Assembly: GCF_051401765.1 (NCBI RefSeq) | Contig: NW_027480423.1 | Span: forward strand, 5,022,001-5,086,000 | Direction of reading: 5' to 3' | Source of the DNA: Calliopsis andreniformis | Lineage: Eukaryota > Arthropoda > Insecta > Hymenoptera > Andrenidae | Length of the DNA: 64,000 bases | Shown here: positions 24,527 through 38,006 of the stretch, piece after piece | Numbering within the stretch: the stretch's first letter is position 1 | How the letters are laid out: each line of letters opens with the position of its first letter | Notes under the pieces: generated by a model | Told to the model about the DNA's origin: nothing | The model's input: the letters and a program-made list of their open reading frames with translations, nothing else | Databases searched by the model: none | Translations under genes and position numbers: made by a program

Positions 24527-26660
24527 ACGTAGAAATGACCATTACCTTCACACTGGTTGCAATTATTCGTTTTATACGATGGAAAAACTGTTCTATTTAT
24601 TTTGTATTTCATGCTTCGGGCGTTGACTTCTAAGGCGCTAACTATTAAATCTGTTGGTGCAACGCCCAAGGTGAAGCCTATGTTGCCCGGAAGGTAGAAA
24701 TGACGTTAACTTTCATACTGGTTGCAATTATTCGTTTTATGCGATGGAAAGGCTGTTTTATTTATTTTGTGTTTTATGCTTCGGGCATTGACTTCTAAGG
24801 CCCTAACTATTCGATCTGGTGGGGCAACGCCCTAGAGTGAAGCCTAGGTTGCCCGGAAAGTAGAAATGACCATAAATTTCATCCTGGTTGCAATTATTCG
24901 CTTTATATGATGGAAAAACTGTTGTATTTATATAGTGATTTATGCTTCTGGCGTTGACTTCTTAGGCCCTAACTATTCCATCTTGTGGAACAACGCCCTA
25001 GGGTAAAGCCTAGGTTGCCTGGAACGTAGAAATGACCATCCCTTTCACACGGGTTGCAATTATTCCTGTTATAGGATGGAAAGGCTGTTGTATTTTTATT
25101 GTATTTTATACTTCAGGCGTTGACTTCTAAGGCCCTAGCTATTCGATCTGGTCGAGCAACGCCCTAGAGTGAAGCATAGATTGCGCGTAACGTAGAAATG
25201 ACCATAACTTTCACACTGGTAGCAATTATTCGTTTTATACGATGGAAAAACTGTTGTATTTATATCGTATTTTATGCTTCTGGCGTTGACTTCTAAGGCC
25301 CTAACTATTCGATCTGGTGGCGCAACGCCCTAGAGTGAAGCCTAGGTTGCCCGGAACGTAGAAATGAACATAACTTTCACACTGGTTGCAATTATTAGTT
25401 TTATACGATGGAAAAGCTGTGGCATCTTTTATGTATTTTATTCATCTGGGGCTGACTTCTAAGGCCGTTGCTATTAGATGTGGTGGAGCAACGCCCTAAG
25501 GTGACGCCTAAGTTGCCCGGAACGTAGAAATGACCATTAGCTTCACACTGGTTGCAATTATTCGTTTCATACGATGGAAAAACCGTTCTATTTATTTTGT
25601 ATTTTATGCTTCGGGCGTTGACTTCTAAGGCCCTAACTATTCAATCTGTTGGTGCAACGCCCAAGGGTGAAGCCTATGTTGCGCGGAAGGTAGAAATGAC
25701 GTTAACTTTCATACTGGTTGCAATTATCCGTTTTATACGATGGAAAAGCTGTTGTATTTATATTGTATTTTATGCTTCGGGCATTGACTTCTAAGGCCGT
25801 AGCTACTGAATCTGTTGGAGCAACGCCCTAGGCTGAAGCCTAGGTTGCCCGGAAAGTAGAAATGACCATAACTTCCACACTGGTTGCAATTATTCGTTTT
25901 ATACGATGGAAAAACTGTTTTATTTATTTTGTATTTTATGCTTCTGGCGTTGACTTCTAAGGCCCTAACTATTCGATCGGGTGGAGCAACGCCCTAGAGT
26001 GAAGCCTAGGTTGCCCGGAACGACGAAATGACCATAACTTTCACACCGGTAGCAATTATTCTTTTTATACGTTGGAAAAACTGTTTTATTTATTTTGTGT
26101 TTTATGCTTCGGGCATTGACTTCTAAGGCCCTAACTATTCGACCTGGTGGGGCAACGCCCTAGAGTGAAGCCTAGGTTGCCCGGAAAGTAGAAATGACCA
26201 TAACTTTCATCCTGGTTGCAATTATTCGTTTTATATGATGGAAAAACTGTTGTATTTATATAGTGTTCTATGCTTCTGGCGTTGACTTCTTAGGCCCTAA
26301 CTATTCGATCTGTTGGTGCAACGCCCTAGAGTGAAGCCTAGGTAGCCCGGAACGTAGAAATGACCATAACTTTCACACTGGTTGCAATTATTAGTTTTAT
26401 ACGATGGAAAAGCTGTGGCATCTTTTATGTATTTTATTCATCTGGGGTTGACTTCTAAGGCCGTTGCTATTAGATGTGGTGGAGCAACGCCCTAGGGTGA
26501 CGCCTAAGTTCCCCGGAACGTAGAAATGACCATTACCTTCACACTGGTTGCAATTATTCGTTCTATACGATGGAAAAACTGTTCTATTTATTTTGTATTT
26601 CATGCTTCGGGCGTTGACTTCTAAGGCCCTAACTATTAAATCTGTTGGTGCAACGCCCAA
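22513..26660 (+). repeat. 4148-bp tandem duplication, copy 1 (25 monomers)
   Basis: This unit of 25 monomers minus two 1-bp deletions is followed directly by an almost identical second unit. In line-by-line reading I noticed a single substitution (A at 25368, C at 29516). Shared private states include ATATAGAGTTTTATG with GGCGTCGAC, GGAATGTAGAC, AACTGATTTATTT, TTCTAAGTCCC and GAAGCATAGATTG. The left limit is sharp: the base before 22513 differs from the base before 26661. It is the clearest sign of a recent large unequal exchange in the window, unless it is an assembly duplication. Confidence 0.9.
24524..26085 (+). repeat. Duplicated block E, copy 2
   Basis: Counterpart of 8591-10152. Private states relative to copy 1, such as GAAGCATAGATTGCGCG, AAAACCGTTC, CTAGGCTGAAGCC and GGGTAAAGCC, are repeated 4148 bp downstream. 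These changes therefore arose before the 4148-bp tandem duplication. Confidence 0.8.
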
Positions 26661-29600
26661 GGTGAAGCCTAGGTTGCCCGCAAAGTAGAAATGACGTTTA
26701 CTTTCATACTGGTTGCAATTATTCGTTTTATACGATGGAAAAGCTGTTTTATGTATTTTGTATTTTATGCTTCGGGCGTTGACTACTAAGGCCCTAACTA
26801 TTCGATCTGGTGGCGCGACGCCCTAGAGTGAAGCCTATGTTGCCCGGAACGTAGAAATGACCATAACTTTCACACTGGTTGCTATCATTCGTTTTATATG
26901 ATGGAAAGACTGTTGTATTTATATAGAGTTTTATGCTTCTGGCGTCGACTTCTTAGGCCCTAACTATTCCATCTGGTGGAACAACGCCCTAGAGTGAAGC
27001 CTAGGTTGCCCGGAACGTAGAAATGACCATAACTTCCACACTGGTTGCAATTATTCGTTTTATACGATGGAAAAGCTGTTGTATTTATATCGTATTTTAT
27101 GCTTCTGGCGTTGACTTCTAAGGCCCTAACTATTCGATCTGGTGGCGCCACGCCCTAGAGTGAAGCCTATGCTGCCCGGAACGTAGAAATGACCATAACT
27201 TTCACACTGGTTGCAATTATTCGTTTTATACGATGGAAAAGCTGTGGCATCTTTTATGTATTTTATTCATCTGGGGCTGACTTCTAAGGCCGTTGCTATT
27301 AGATGTGGTGGAGCAACGCCCTAGGGTGACGCCTAAGTTGCCTGGAACGTAGAAATGACCATTACCTTCACACTGGTTGCAATTATTCGTTTTATACTAT
27401 GGAAAAGCTGTTCTATTTATATCGTATTTTATGCTTCTGGCGTTGACTTCTAAGGGCCTAACTATTCAATCTGTTGGTGCAACGCCCAAGGGTGAAGCCT
27501 ATGTTGCCCGGAAAGTAGAAATGACGTTAACTATCATACTGGTTGCAATTATTCGTTTTATACGATGGAAAAACAGTTTTATTTATTTTGTATTTTATGC
27601 TTCGGGCGTTGACTTCTAAGGCCCTAACTATTCGATCTGGTGGCGCAACGCCCTAGGGTGAAGCCTAGGTTGCCCGGAAAGTAGAAATGACCATAACTTT
27701 CATCCTGGTTGCAATTATTCGTTTGATATGATGGAAAAACTGTTGTATTTATATAGTGTTTTATGCTTCTGGCGTTGACTTCTTAGGCCCTAACTATTCC
27801 ATCTGGTGGAACAACGCCCTAGGGTGAAGCCTAGGTTGCCTGGAACGTAGAAATGACCATCACTTTCACACGGGTTGCAATTATTCCTGTTATAGGATGG
27901 AAAGGCTGTTGTATTTTTATTGTATTTTATACTTCAGGCGTTGACTTCTAAGGACCTAGCTATCCGACCTGGTCGAGCAACGCCCTAGAGTGAAGCCTAG
28001 GTTGCCCGGAATGTAGACATGACCATAACTTCCACACTGGTTGCAATTATTCGTTTTATACGATGGAAAAGCTGTTCTATTTATATCGTATTTTATGCTT
28101 CTTGCGTTGACTTCTAAGGGCCTAACTATTCAATCTGTTGGTGCAACGCCCAAGGGTGAAGCCTATGTTGCCCCGAAAGTAGAAATGACGTTAACTTTCA
28201 TACTCGTTGCAATTATTCTTTTTATACGATGGAAAAACTGATTTATTTATTTTGTATTTTATGCTTCGGGCGTAGACTTCTAAGGCCCTAACTATTCGAT
28301 CTGGTGGAGGAACGCCCTAGAGTGAAGCCTAGGTTGCCCGGAACGTAGAAATGACCATAACTTCCGCACTGGTTGCAATTATTCGTTTTATACGATGGAA
28401 AAACTGTATTATTTATTTTGTATTTTATGCTTCGGGCGTTGATTTCTAAGGCCCTAACTATTCGATCTGGTGCCGCAACGCCCTAGAGTGAAGCCGAGGT
28501 TGCCCGGAACGTAGAAATGACCATAACTTTCACACTGTTTGCAGTTATTCCTGATATACGATGGAAAAACTTTTGCATCTTTATTGTACTTTATGCTTCT
28601 GGCGTTGGCTTCTAAGTCCCTAACTATTCAATCTGTTGGTGCAACGCTCTAGGGTGAAGCCTAGGTAGCCCGGAACGTAGAAATGACCATTACCTTCACA
28701 CTGGTTGCAATTATTCGTTTTATACGATGGAAAAACTGTTCTATTTATTTTGTATTTCATGCTTCGGGCGTTGACTTCTAAGGCGCTAACTATTAAATCT
28801 GTTGGTGCAACGCCCAAGGTGAAGCCTATGTTGCCCGGAAGGTAGAAATGACGTTAACTTTCATACTGGTTGCAATTATTCGTTTTATGCGATGGAAAGG
28901 CTGTTTTATTTATTTTGTGTTTTATGCTTCGGGCATTGACTTCTAAGGCCCTAACTATTCGATCTGGTGGGGCAACGCCCTAGAGTGAAGCCTAGGTTGC
29001 CCGGAAAGTAGAAATGACCATAAATTTCATCCTGGTTGCAATTATTCGCTTTATATGATGGAAAAACTGTTGTATTTATATAGTGATTTATGCTTCTGGC
29101 GTTGACTTCTTAGGCCCTAACTATTCCATCTTGTGGAACAACGCCCTAGGGTAAAGCCTAGGTTGCCTGGAACGTAGAAATGACCATCCCTTTCACACGG
29201 GTTGCAATTATTCCTGTTATAGGATGGAAAGGCTGTTGTATTTTTATTGTATTTTATACTTCAGGCGTTGACTTCTAAGGCCCTAGCTATTCGATCTGGT
29301 CGAGCAACGCCCTAGAGTGAAGCATAGATTGCGCGTAACGTAGAAATGACCATAACTTTCACACTGGTAGCAATTATTCGTTTTATACGATGGAAAAACT
29401 GTTGTATTTATATCGTATTTTATGCTTCTGGCGTTGACTTCTAAGGCCCTAACTATTCGATCTGGTGGCGCAACGCCCTAGAGTGAAGCCTAGGTTGCCC
29501 GGAACGTAGAAATGACCATAACTTTCACACTGGTTGCAATTATTAGTTTTATACGATGGAAAAGCTGTGGCATCTTTTATGTATTTTATTCATCTGGGGC

Positions 29601-30808
29601 TGACTTCTAAGGCCGTTGCTATTAGATGTGGTGGAGCAACGCCCTAAGGTGACGCCTAAGTTGCCCGGAACGTAGAAATGACCATTAGCTTCACACTGGT
29701 TGCAATTATTCGTTTCATACGATGGAAAAACCGTTCTATTTATTTTGTATTTTATGCTTCGGGCGTTGACTTCTAAGGCCCTAACTATTCAATCTGTTGG
29801 TGCAACGCCCAAGGGTGAAGCCTATGTTGCGCGGAAGGTAGAAATGACGTTAACTTTCATACTGGTTGCAATTATCCGTTTTATACGATGGAAAAGCTGT
29901 TGTATTTATATTGTATTTTATGCTTCGGGCATTGACTTCTAAGGCCGTAGCTACTGAATCTGTTGGAGCAACGCCCTAGGCTGAAGCCTAGGTTGCCCGG
30001 AAAGTAGAAATGACCATAACTTCCACACTGGTTGCAATTATTCGTTTTATACGATGGAAAAACTGTTTTATTTATTTTGTATTTTATGCTTCTGGCGTTG
30101 ACTTCTAAGGCCCTAACTATTCGATCGGGTGGAGCAACGCCCTAGAGTGAAGCCTAGGTTGCCCGGAACGACGAAATGACCATAACTTTCACACCGGTAG
30201 CAATTATTCTTTTTATACGTTGGAAAAACTGTTTTATTTATTTTGTGTTTTATGCTTCGGGCATTGACTTCTAAGGCCCTAACTATTCGACCTGGTGGGG
30301 CAACGCCCTAGAGTGAAGCCTAGGTTGCCCGGAAAGTAGAAATGACCATAACTTTCATCCTGGTTGCAATTATTCGTTTTATATGATGGAAAAACTGTTG
30401 TATTTATATAGTGTTCTATGCTTCTGGCGTTGACTTCTTAGGCCCTAACTATTCGATCTGTTGGTGCAACGCCCTAGAGTGAAGCCTAGGTAGCCCGGAA
30501 CGTAGAAATGACCATAACTTTCACACTGGTTGCAATTATTAGTTTTATACGATGGAAAAGCTGTGGCATCTTTTATGTATTTTATTCATCTGGGGTTGAC
30601 TTCTAAGGCCGTTGCTATTAGATGTGGTGGAGCAACGCCCTAGGGTGACGCCTAAGTTCCCCGGAACGTAGAAATGACCATTACCTTCACACTGGTTGCA
30701 ATTATTCGTTCTATACGATGGAAAAACTGTTCTATTTATTTTGTATTTCATGCTTCGGGCGTTGACTTCTAAGGCCCTAACTATTAAATCTGTTGGTGCA
30801 ACGCCCAA
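26661..30808 (+). repeat. 4148-bp tandem duplication, copy 2
   Basis: Second unit, starting at GGTGAAGCCTAGG right after the CGCCCAA that ends copy 1. Sequence after 30808 continues with the same GGTGAAGCCTA and then diverges (TGTTGCCCGGAAGG instead of GGTTGCCCGCAAAG), which fixes the right limit at about 30819. The junction lies within the 1-bp-deletion monomer class. Confidence 0.9.
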
Positions 30809-31035
30809 GGTGAAGCCTATGTTGCCCGGAAGGTAGAAATGACGTTAACTTTCATACTGGTTGCAATTATTCGTTTTATGCGATGGAAAAGCTGTTTTAT
30901 TTATTTTGTGTTTTATGCTTCGGGCATTGACTTCTAAGGCCCTAACTATTCGATCTGGTGGGGCAACGCCCTAGAGTGAAGCCTAGGTTGCCCGGAAAGT
31001 AGAAATGACCATAAATTTCATCCCGGTTGCAATTA

Positions 31036-31395
31036 TTCGTTTTATACGATGGAAAAACTGTATTATTTATTTTGTATTTTATGCTTCGGGCGTTGATTTC
31101 TAAGGCCCTAACTATTCGATCTGGTGCCGCAACGCCCTAGAGTGAAGCCGAGGTTGCCCGGAACGTAGAAATGACCATAACTTTCACACTGTTTGCAGTT
31201 ATTCCTGTTATACGATGGAAAAACTTTTGCATCTTTATTGTACTTTATGCTTCTGGCGTTGGCTTCTAAGGCCCTAACTATTCAATCTGTTGGCGCAACG
31301 CTCAAGGGTGAAGCCTAGGTAGCCCGGAAAGTAGAAATGACGTTAACTTTCATACTGGTTTCAATTATTCGTTTTATACGATGGAAAAACTGTTT
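31036..31395 (+). repeat. Local duplication shared with 31534-31893 (3-monomer spacing)
   Basis: Two monomers and part of a third (AACTGTATTATTTATT, then GCCGAGGTTGCC with CCTGTTATACG and AACTTTTGCATC) recur 498 bp downstream. The first copy has GGCGCAACGCTCAAGGG where the second has GGTGCAACGCTCTAGGG. This is a small-scale duplication in the otherwise large-block landscape. Confidence 0.75.
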
Positions 31396-31533
31396 TATTT
31401 ATTTTGTATTTTATGCTTCGGGCGTAGACTTCTAAGGCCCTAACTATTCGATCTGGTGGAGGAACGCCCTAGAGTGAAGCCTAGGTTGCCCGGAACGTAG
31501 AAATGACCATAACTTCCACACTGGTTGCAATTA

Positions 31534-31893
31534 TTCGTTTTATACGATGGAAAAACTGTATTATTTATTTTGTATTTTATGCTTCGGGCGTTGATTTCTA
31601 AGGCCCTAACTATTCGATCTGGTGCCGCAACGCCCTAGAGTGGAGCCGAGGTTGCCCGGAACGTAGAAATGACCATAACTTTCACACTGTTTGCAGTTAT
31701 TCCTGTTATACGACGGAAAAACTTTTGCATCTTTATTGTACTTTATGCATCTGGCGTTGGCTTCTAAGGCCCTAACTATTCAATCTGTTGGTGCAACGCT
31801 CTAGGGTGAAGCCTAGGTAGCCCGGAAAGTAGAAATGACGTTAACTTTCATACTGGTTTCAATTATCCGTTTTATACGATGGAAAAACTGTTG
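31534..31893 (+). repeat. Local duplication shared with 31036-31395
   Basis: Second copy at exactly three monomers. It has private changes such as ATACGACGGAAAAAC and TATGCATCTGGCG. Confidence 0.75.
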
Positions 31894-34164
31894 TATTTAT
31901 ATTGTATTTTATGCTTCGGGCATTGACTTCTAAGGCCCTAGCTACTCAATCTGTTGGAGCAACGCCCTAGGGTGAAGCCTAGGTTGCCCGGAAAGTAGAA
32001 ATGAAGAATAACTTTCATCCTGGTTGCAATTATTCGTTTTATATGATGGAAAAGCTGATGTATTTATATAGTGTTTTATGCTTCTGGCGTTGACTTCTTA
32101 GGCCCTAACTATTGCATCTGGTGGAACAACGCCCTAGAGTGAAGCCAAGGTTGCCCGGAACGTAGAAATGACCATAACTTCCACACTGGTTGCAATTATT
32201 CGTTTTATACGTTGGAAAAGCTGTTGTATTTATATAGTATTTTATGATTCTGGCGTTGAACTCTTAGGCCCTAACTATTCCATCTGGTGGATCAACGCCC
32301 TCGGGTGAAGCCTAGGTTGCGCGTAACGTAGAAATGACCATAACTTTCACACTGGTAGCAATTATTCGTTTTATACGGTGGAAAAACTGTTGTATTTATA
32401 TCGTATTTTATGCTTCTGGCGTTGACTTCTAAGGCCCTAACTATTCGATCTGGTGGCGCAACGCCCTAGAGTGAAGCCTAGGTTGCCCGGAACGTAGAAA
32501 TGACCATAACTTTCACACTGGTTGCAATTGTTAGTTTTATACAATGGAAAAGCTGTGGCATCTTTTATGTGTTTTATTCATCTGGGGTTGACTTCTAAGG
32601 CCGTTGCTATTAGATGTGGTGGAGCAACGCCCTAGGGTGACGCCTAAGTTCCCCGGAACGTATAAATGACCATTACCTTCACACTGGTTGCAATTATTCG
32701 TTTTATACGATGGAAAAACTGTTCTATTTATTTTGTATTTCATGCTTCGGGCGTTGACTTCTAAGGCCCTAACTATTAAATCTGTTGGTGCAACGCCCAA
32801 GGTGAAGCCTATGTTGCCCGGAAGGTAGAAATGACGTTAACTTTCATACTGGTTGCAATTATTCGTTTTATGCGATGGAAAAGCTGTTTTATTTATTTTG
32901 TGTTTTATGCTTCGGGCATTGACTTCTAAGGCCCTAACTATTTGATCTGGTGGGGCAACGCCCTAGAGTGAAGCCTAGGTTGCCCGGAAAGTAGAAATGA
33001 CCATAAATTTCATCCTGGTTGCAATTATTCGCTTTATATGATGGAAAAACTGTTGTATTTATATAGCGTTTTATGCTTCTGGCGTTGACTTCTTAGGCCC
33101 TAACTATTCCATCTGGTGGAACAACGCCGTAGGGTGAAGCCTAGGTTGCCTGGAACGTAGAAATGACCATCACTTTCACACGGGTTGCAATTATTCCTGT
33201 TATAGGATGGAAAGGCTGTTGCATTTTTATTGTATTTTATACTTCAGGCGTTGACTTCTAAGGCCCTAGCTATTTGATCTGGTCGAGCAACGCCCTAGAG
33301 TGAAGCCTAGGTTGCCCGGAACGTAGACATGACCATAACTTCCACACTGGTTGCAATTATTCGTTTTATAGGATGGAAAAGCTATTCTATTTATATCGTA
33401 TTTTATGCTTCTGGCGTTGACTTCTAAGGGCCTAACTATTCAATCTGTTGGTGCAACGCCCAAGGGTGAAGCCTATGTTGCCCCGAAAGTAGAAATGACG
33501 TTAACTTTCATACTGGTTGCAATTATTCGTTTTATACGATGGAAAAACTGTTCTATTTATTTTGTATTTTATGCTTCGGGCGTTGATTGCTAAGGCCCTA
33601 GCTATTCCATCTGGTGGAACAACGCCCTAGAGTGAAGCCTAGGTTGCCCGGAACGTAGAAATGACCATAACTTCCACACTGGTTGCAATTATTCGTTTTA
33701 TACGATGGGAAAGCTGTTGTATTTATATCGTATTTTATGCTTCTGGCGTTGACTTCTAAGGCCCTAACTATTGGATCTGGTGGCGCCACGCCCTAGAGTG
33801 AAGCCTGTGTTGCCCGGAACGTAGAAATGACCATAACTTTCACACTGGTTGCAATTATTCGTTTTATACGATGGAAAAGCTGTGGCATCTTTTATGTATT
33901 TTATTCATCTGGGGCTGACTTCTAAGGCCGTTGCTATTAGATGTGGTGGAGCAACGCCCTAGGGTGACGCCTAAGTTGCCTGGAACGTAGAAATGACCAT
34001 TACCTTCACACTGGTTGCTATCATTCGTTTTATATGATGGAAAAACTGTTGTATTTATATAGTGTTTTATGCTTCTGGCGTTGACTTCTTAGGCCCTAGC
34101 TATTCCATCTGGTGGAACAACGCCCTAGAGTGAAGCCTAGGTTGCCCGGAACGTAGACATGACC

Positions 34165-35527
34165 ATAACTTCCACACTGGTTGCAATTATTCGTTTTATA
34201 CGATGGAAAAGCTGTTGTATTTATCTCGTATTTTATGCTTCTGGCGTTGACTTCTAAGGGCCTAACTATTCAATCTGTTGGTGCAACGCCCAAGGGTGAA
34301 GCCTATGTTGCCCGGAAAGTAGAAATGACGTTAACTATCATACTGGTTGCAATTATTCGTTTTATACGATGGAAAAACTGTTTTATTTATTTTGTATTTT
34401 ATGCTTCGGGCGTTGACTTCTAAGGCCCTAACTATTCGATCTGGTGGCGCAACGCTCTAGGGTGATGCCTAGGTTGCCCGGAAAGTAGAAATGACAATAA
34501 CTTTCATCCTCGTTGCAATTATTCGTTTTATATGATGGAAAAACTGTTGTATTTATATAGAGTTTTATGCTTCTGGCGTTGACTTCTTAGGCCCTAACTA
34601 TTGCATCTGGTGGAACAACGCCCTAGAGTGAAGCCTAGGTTGCCCGGAACGTAGAAATGACCATAACTTCCACACTGGTTGCAATTATTAGTTTTATACG
34701 ATGGAAAAGCTGTTGTATTTATATCGTATTTTATGATTCTGGCGTTGAACTCTTAGGCCCTAACTATTCCATCTGGTGGAACAACGCCCTCGGGTGATGC
34801 CTAGGTTGCGCGTAACATAGAAATGACCATAACTTTCACACTGGTAGCAATTATTCGTTTTATACGATGGAAAAACTGTTTTATTTATTTTGTATTTTAT
34901 GCTTCTGGCGTTGACTTCTAAGGCCCTAACCATTCGATCCGGTGGAGCAACGCCCTAGAGTGAAGCCTAGGTTGCCCGGAACGGAGAAATGACCATAACT
35001 TTCACACCGGTAGCAATTATCCTTTTTATACGATGGAAAAACTGTTCTATTTATTTTGTATCTTATGCTTCGGGCGTTGACTGCTAAGGCCCTAACTATT
35101 CAATCTGTTGGTGCAACGCCCAAGGGTGAAGCCTATGTTGCCCGGAATGTAGAAATGACGTTAACTTTCATACTGGTTGCAATTATTCGTTTTATACGAT
35201 GGAAAAACTGTTTTATTTATTTTGTATTTTATGCTTCGGGCGTTGACTTCTAAGGCCCTAACTATTCGATCTGGTGGCGCAACGCCCTAGAGTGAAGCCT
35301 ATGTTGCCCGGAACGTAGAAATGACCATAACTTTCACACTGGTTGCTATCATTCGTTTTATAAGATGGAATAACTGTTGTATTTATATAGTGTTTTATGC
35401 TTCTGGCGTTGACTTCTTAGGCCCTAACTATTCCATCTGGTGGAACAACGCCCTAGAGTGAAGCCTATGTTGCCCGGAACGTAGAAATGACCATAACTTT
35501 CACACTGGTTGCAATTATTCGTTTTAT
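34165..35527 (+). repeat. Duplicated block F, copy 1 (offset 3817 bp)
   Basis: About 1.36 kb aligns to 37982-39344 at 23 monomers minus 1. Shared rare states are TTATCTCGTATTTT, TGTATCTTATGCTTCGG, GTAACATAGAAATG and GGAATAACTG. Homology ends where this copy has TATATGATGGAAAAACTG and the other TATACGATGGAAAAGCTGTGG. Confidence 0.85.
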
Positions 35528-36015
35528 ATGATGGAAAAACTGTTGTATTTATATAGTGTTTTATGCTTCTGGCGTTGACTTCTTAGGCCCTAACTATTCC
35601 ATCATGTGGAACAACGCCCTAGGGTGAAGCCTAGGTTGCCTGGAACGTAGAAATGACCATCACTTTCACACGGGTTGCAACTATTCCTGTTATAGGATGG
35701 AAAGGCTGTTGTATTTTTATTGTATTTTCTACTTCAGGCGTTGACTTCTAAGGCCCTAGCTATTCGATCTGGTCGAGCAACGCCCTAGAGTGAAGCCTAG
35801 GTTGCCCGGAACGTAGACATGACCATAACTTCCACACTGGTTGCAATTATTCGTTTTATAGGATGGAAAAGCTGTGGCATCTTTTATGTATTTTATTCAT
35901 CTGGGGCTGACTTCTAAGGCCGTTGCTATTAGATGTGGTGGAGCAACGCCCTAGGGTGACGCCTAAGTTGCCTGGAACGTAGAAATGACCATTACCTTCA
36001 CACTGGTTGCAATTA

Positions 36016-38006
36016 TTCGTTTTATACGATGGAAAAACTATTCTATTCATTTTGTATTTTATGCTTCGGGCGTTGACTTCTAAGGCCCTAACTATTCAAT
36101 CTGTTGGTGCAACGCCCAAGGGTGAAGCCCATGTTGCCCGGAAGGTAGAAATGACGTTAACTTTCATACTGGTTTCAATTATCCGTTTTATGCGATGGAA
36201 AAACTGTTTTATTTATTTTCTGTTTTATGCTTCGGGCGTTGACTTCTAAGGCCCTAACTATTCGATCTGGTGGGGCTACGCCCTAGAGTGAAGCCTAGGT
36301 TGCCCGGAAAGTAGAAATGACCATAACTTTCATCCTGGTTGCAATTATTCGTTTTATATGATGGAAAAACTGTTGTATTTATATAGTGTTTTATGCTTCT
36401 GGCGTTGACTTCTTAGGCCCTAACTATTCCATCTGGTGGAACAACGCCCTAGGGTGAAGCGTGGGTTGCCTGGAACGTAGAAATGACCATCACTTTCACT
36501 CGGGTTGCAATTATTCCTGTTATAGGGTGGAAAGGCTGTTGTATTTTTATTGTATTTTATACTTCAGGCGTTGACATCTAAGGCCCTAGCTATTCGATCT
36601 GGTCGAGCAACGCCCTAGAGTGAAGCCTAGGTTGCCCGGAATGTAGACATGACCATAACTTCCACACTGGTTGCAATTATTCGTTTTATACGATGGAAAA
36701 GCTGTTGTATTTATATCGTATTTTATGATTCTGGCGTTGAACTCTTAGGCCCTAACTATTCCTTCTGGTGGAACAACGCCTTCGGGTGCAGCCTAGGTTG
36801 CGCGTAACGTAGAAATGACCATAACTTTCACACTGGTAGCAATTATTCGTTTTATACGATGGAAAAACTGTATCATTTATTTTGTATTTTATGCTTCTGG
36901 CGTTGACTTCTAAGGCCCTAACCATTCGATCCGGTGGAGCAACGCCCTAGAGTGAAGCCTAGGTTGCCCGGAACGGAGAAATGACCATAACTTTCAACCG
37001 GTAGCAATTATTCTTTTTATACGATGGAAAAACTGTTCTATTTATTTTGTATTTTATGCTTCGGGCGTTGACTGCTATGGCCCTAACTATTCAATCTGTT
37101 GGTGCAACGCCCTAGGGTGACGCCTAAGTTGCCCGGAACGTAGAAATGACCATTACCTTCACACTGGTTGCAATTATTCGTTTTATGCGATGGAAAAGCT
37201 GTTTTATTTATTTTGTGTTTTATGCTTCGGGCGTTGACTTCTAAGGCCCTAACTATTCGATCTGGTGGGGCAACGCCCTAGAGTGAAGCCTAGGTTGCCC
37301 GGAAAGTAGAAATGACCATAACTTTCATCCTGGTTGCAATTATTCGTTTTATATGATGGAAAAACTGTTGTATTTATATAGTGTTCTATGCTTCTGGCGT
37401 TGACTTCTTAGGCCCTAACTATTCCATCTGGTGGAACAACGCCCTAGGGTGAAGCCTAGGTTGCCTGGAACGTAGAAATAACCATCACTTTCACACGGGT
37501 TGCAATTATTCCTGTTATAGGATGGAAAGGCTGTTGTATTTTTATTGTATTTTATACTTCAGGCGTTGACTTCTAAGGCCCTAGCTATTCGATCTGGTCG
37601 AGCAACGCCCTAGAGTGAAGCCTAGGTTGCCCGGAACGTAGAAATGACCATAACTTCCACACTGGTTGGAATTATTCGTTTTATACGATGGAAAAGCTGT
37701 TCTATTTATATCGTATTTTATGCTTCTGGCGTTGTCTTCTTAGGCCCTAACTATTCCATCCGGTGAAACAACGCCCTAGTGTGAAGCCTAGGTTGCCTGG
37801 AACGTAGAAATGACCATCACTTTCACACGGGTTGCAATTACTCCTGTTATAGGATGGAAAGACTCTTGTATTTTTATTGTATTTTATACTTCAGGCGTTG
37901 ACTTCTAAGGCCCTAGCTATTCGATCTGGTCGAGCAACTCCCTAGAGTGAAGCCTAGGTTGGCCGGAACGTAGAAATGACCATAACTTCCACACTGGTTG
38001 CAATTA
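36016..38006 (+). repeat. Module R1, 12 monomers
   Basis: First complete copy of a recurring 12-monomer series. In order the monomers are marked by: AACTATTCTATTCATT; GCGATGGAAAAACTG; TATATGATGG with GGGGCTACGCC; CCTGTTATAGGGTGG; GATTCTGGCGTTGAACTC; AACTGTATCATTT; TTCTTTTTATACG; GCGATGGAAAAGCTG; GTGTTCTATGC; TATAGGATGGAAAGGCTG; GGCGTTGTCTTC; AGGATGGAAAGACTCTTG ending in GAGCAACTCCC. The length is 1991 bp (12 x 166 minus one deleted base near 36997). Confidence 0.85.

Larger units (their letters stand above)
1..33000 (+). repeat. Left zone: irregular mosaic of duplicated multi-monomer blocks
   Basis: This zone has no single regular higher-order period. The subfamily with GCTGTGGCATC recurs at 21, 11, 7, 18 and other whole-monomer spacings. 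Two length markers are confined to it: a 1-bp deletion CGCCCAAGGTG (11 copies, 5581 to 32799) and a 1-bp insertion GAAGAATAAC (5 copies, 8105 to 32003). Pairs of blocks inside it align at offsets of whole monomers. The right edge is approximate, set by the last of these markers. Nothing other than satellite is seen. Confidence 0.8.

Noticed and set aside
34925..34950. CATTCGATCCGGTGG resembling a Pol III B box, which could suggest a tRNA-derived origin
   Set aside because: The match lacks the leading GG and one spacer base, no A box lies at the right distance, and the common monomer form (TTCGATCTGG) fits worse.
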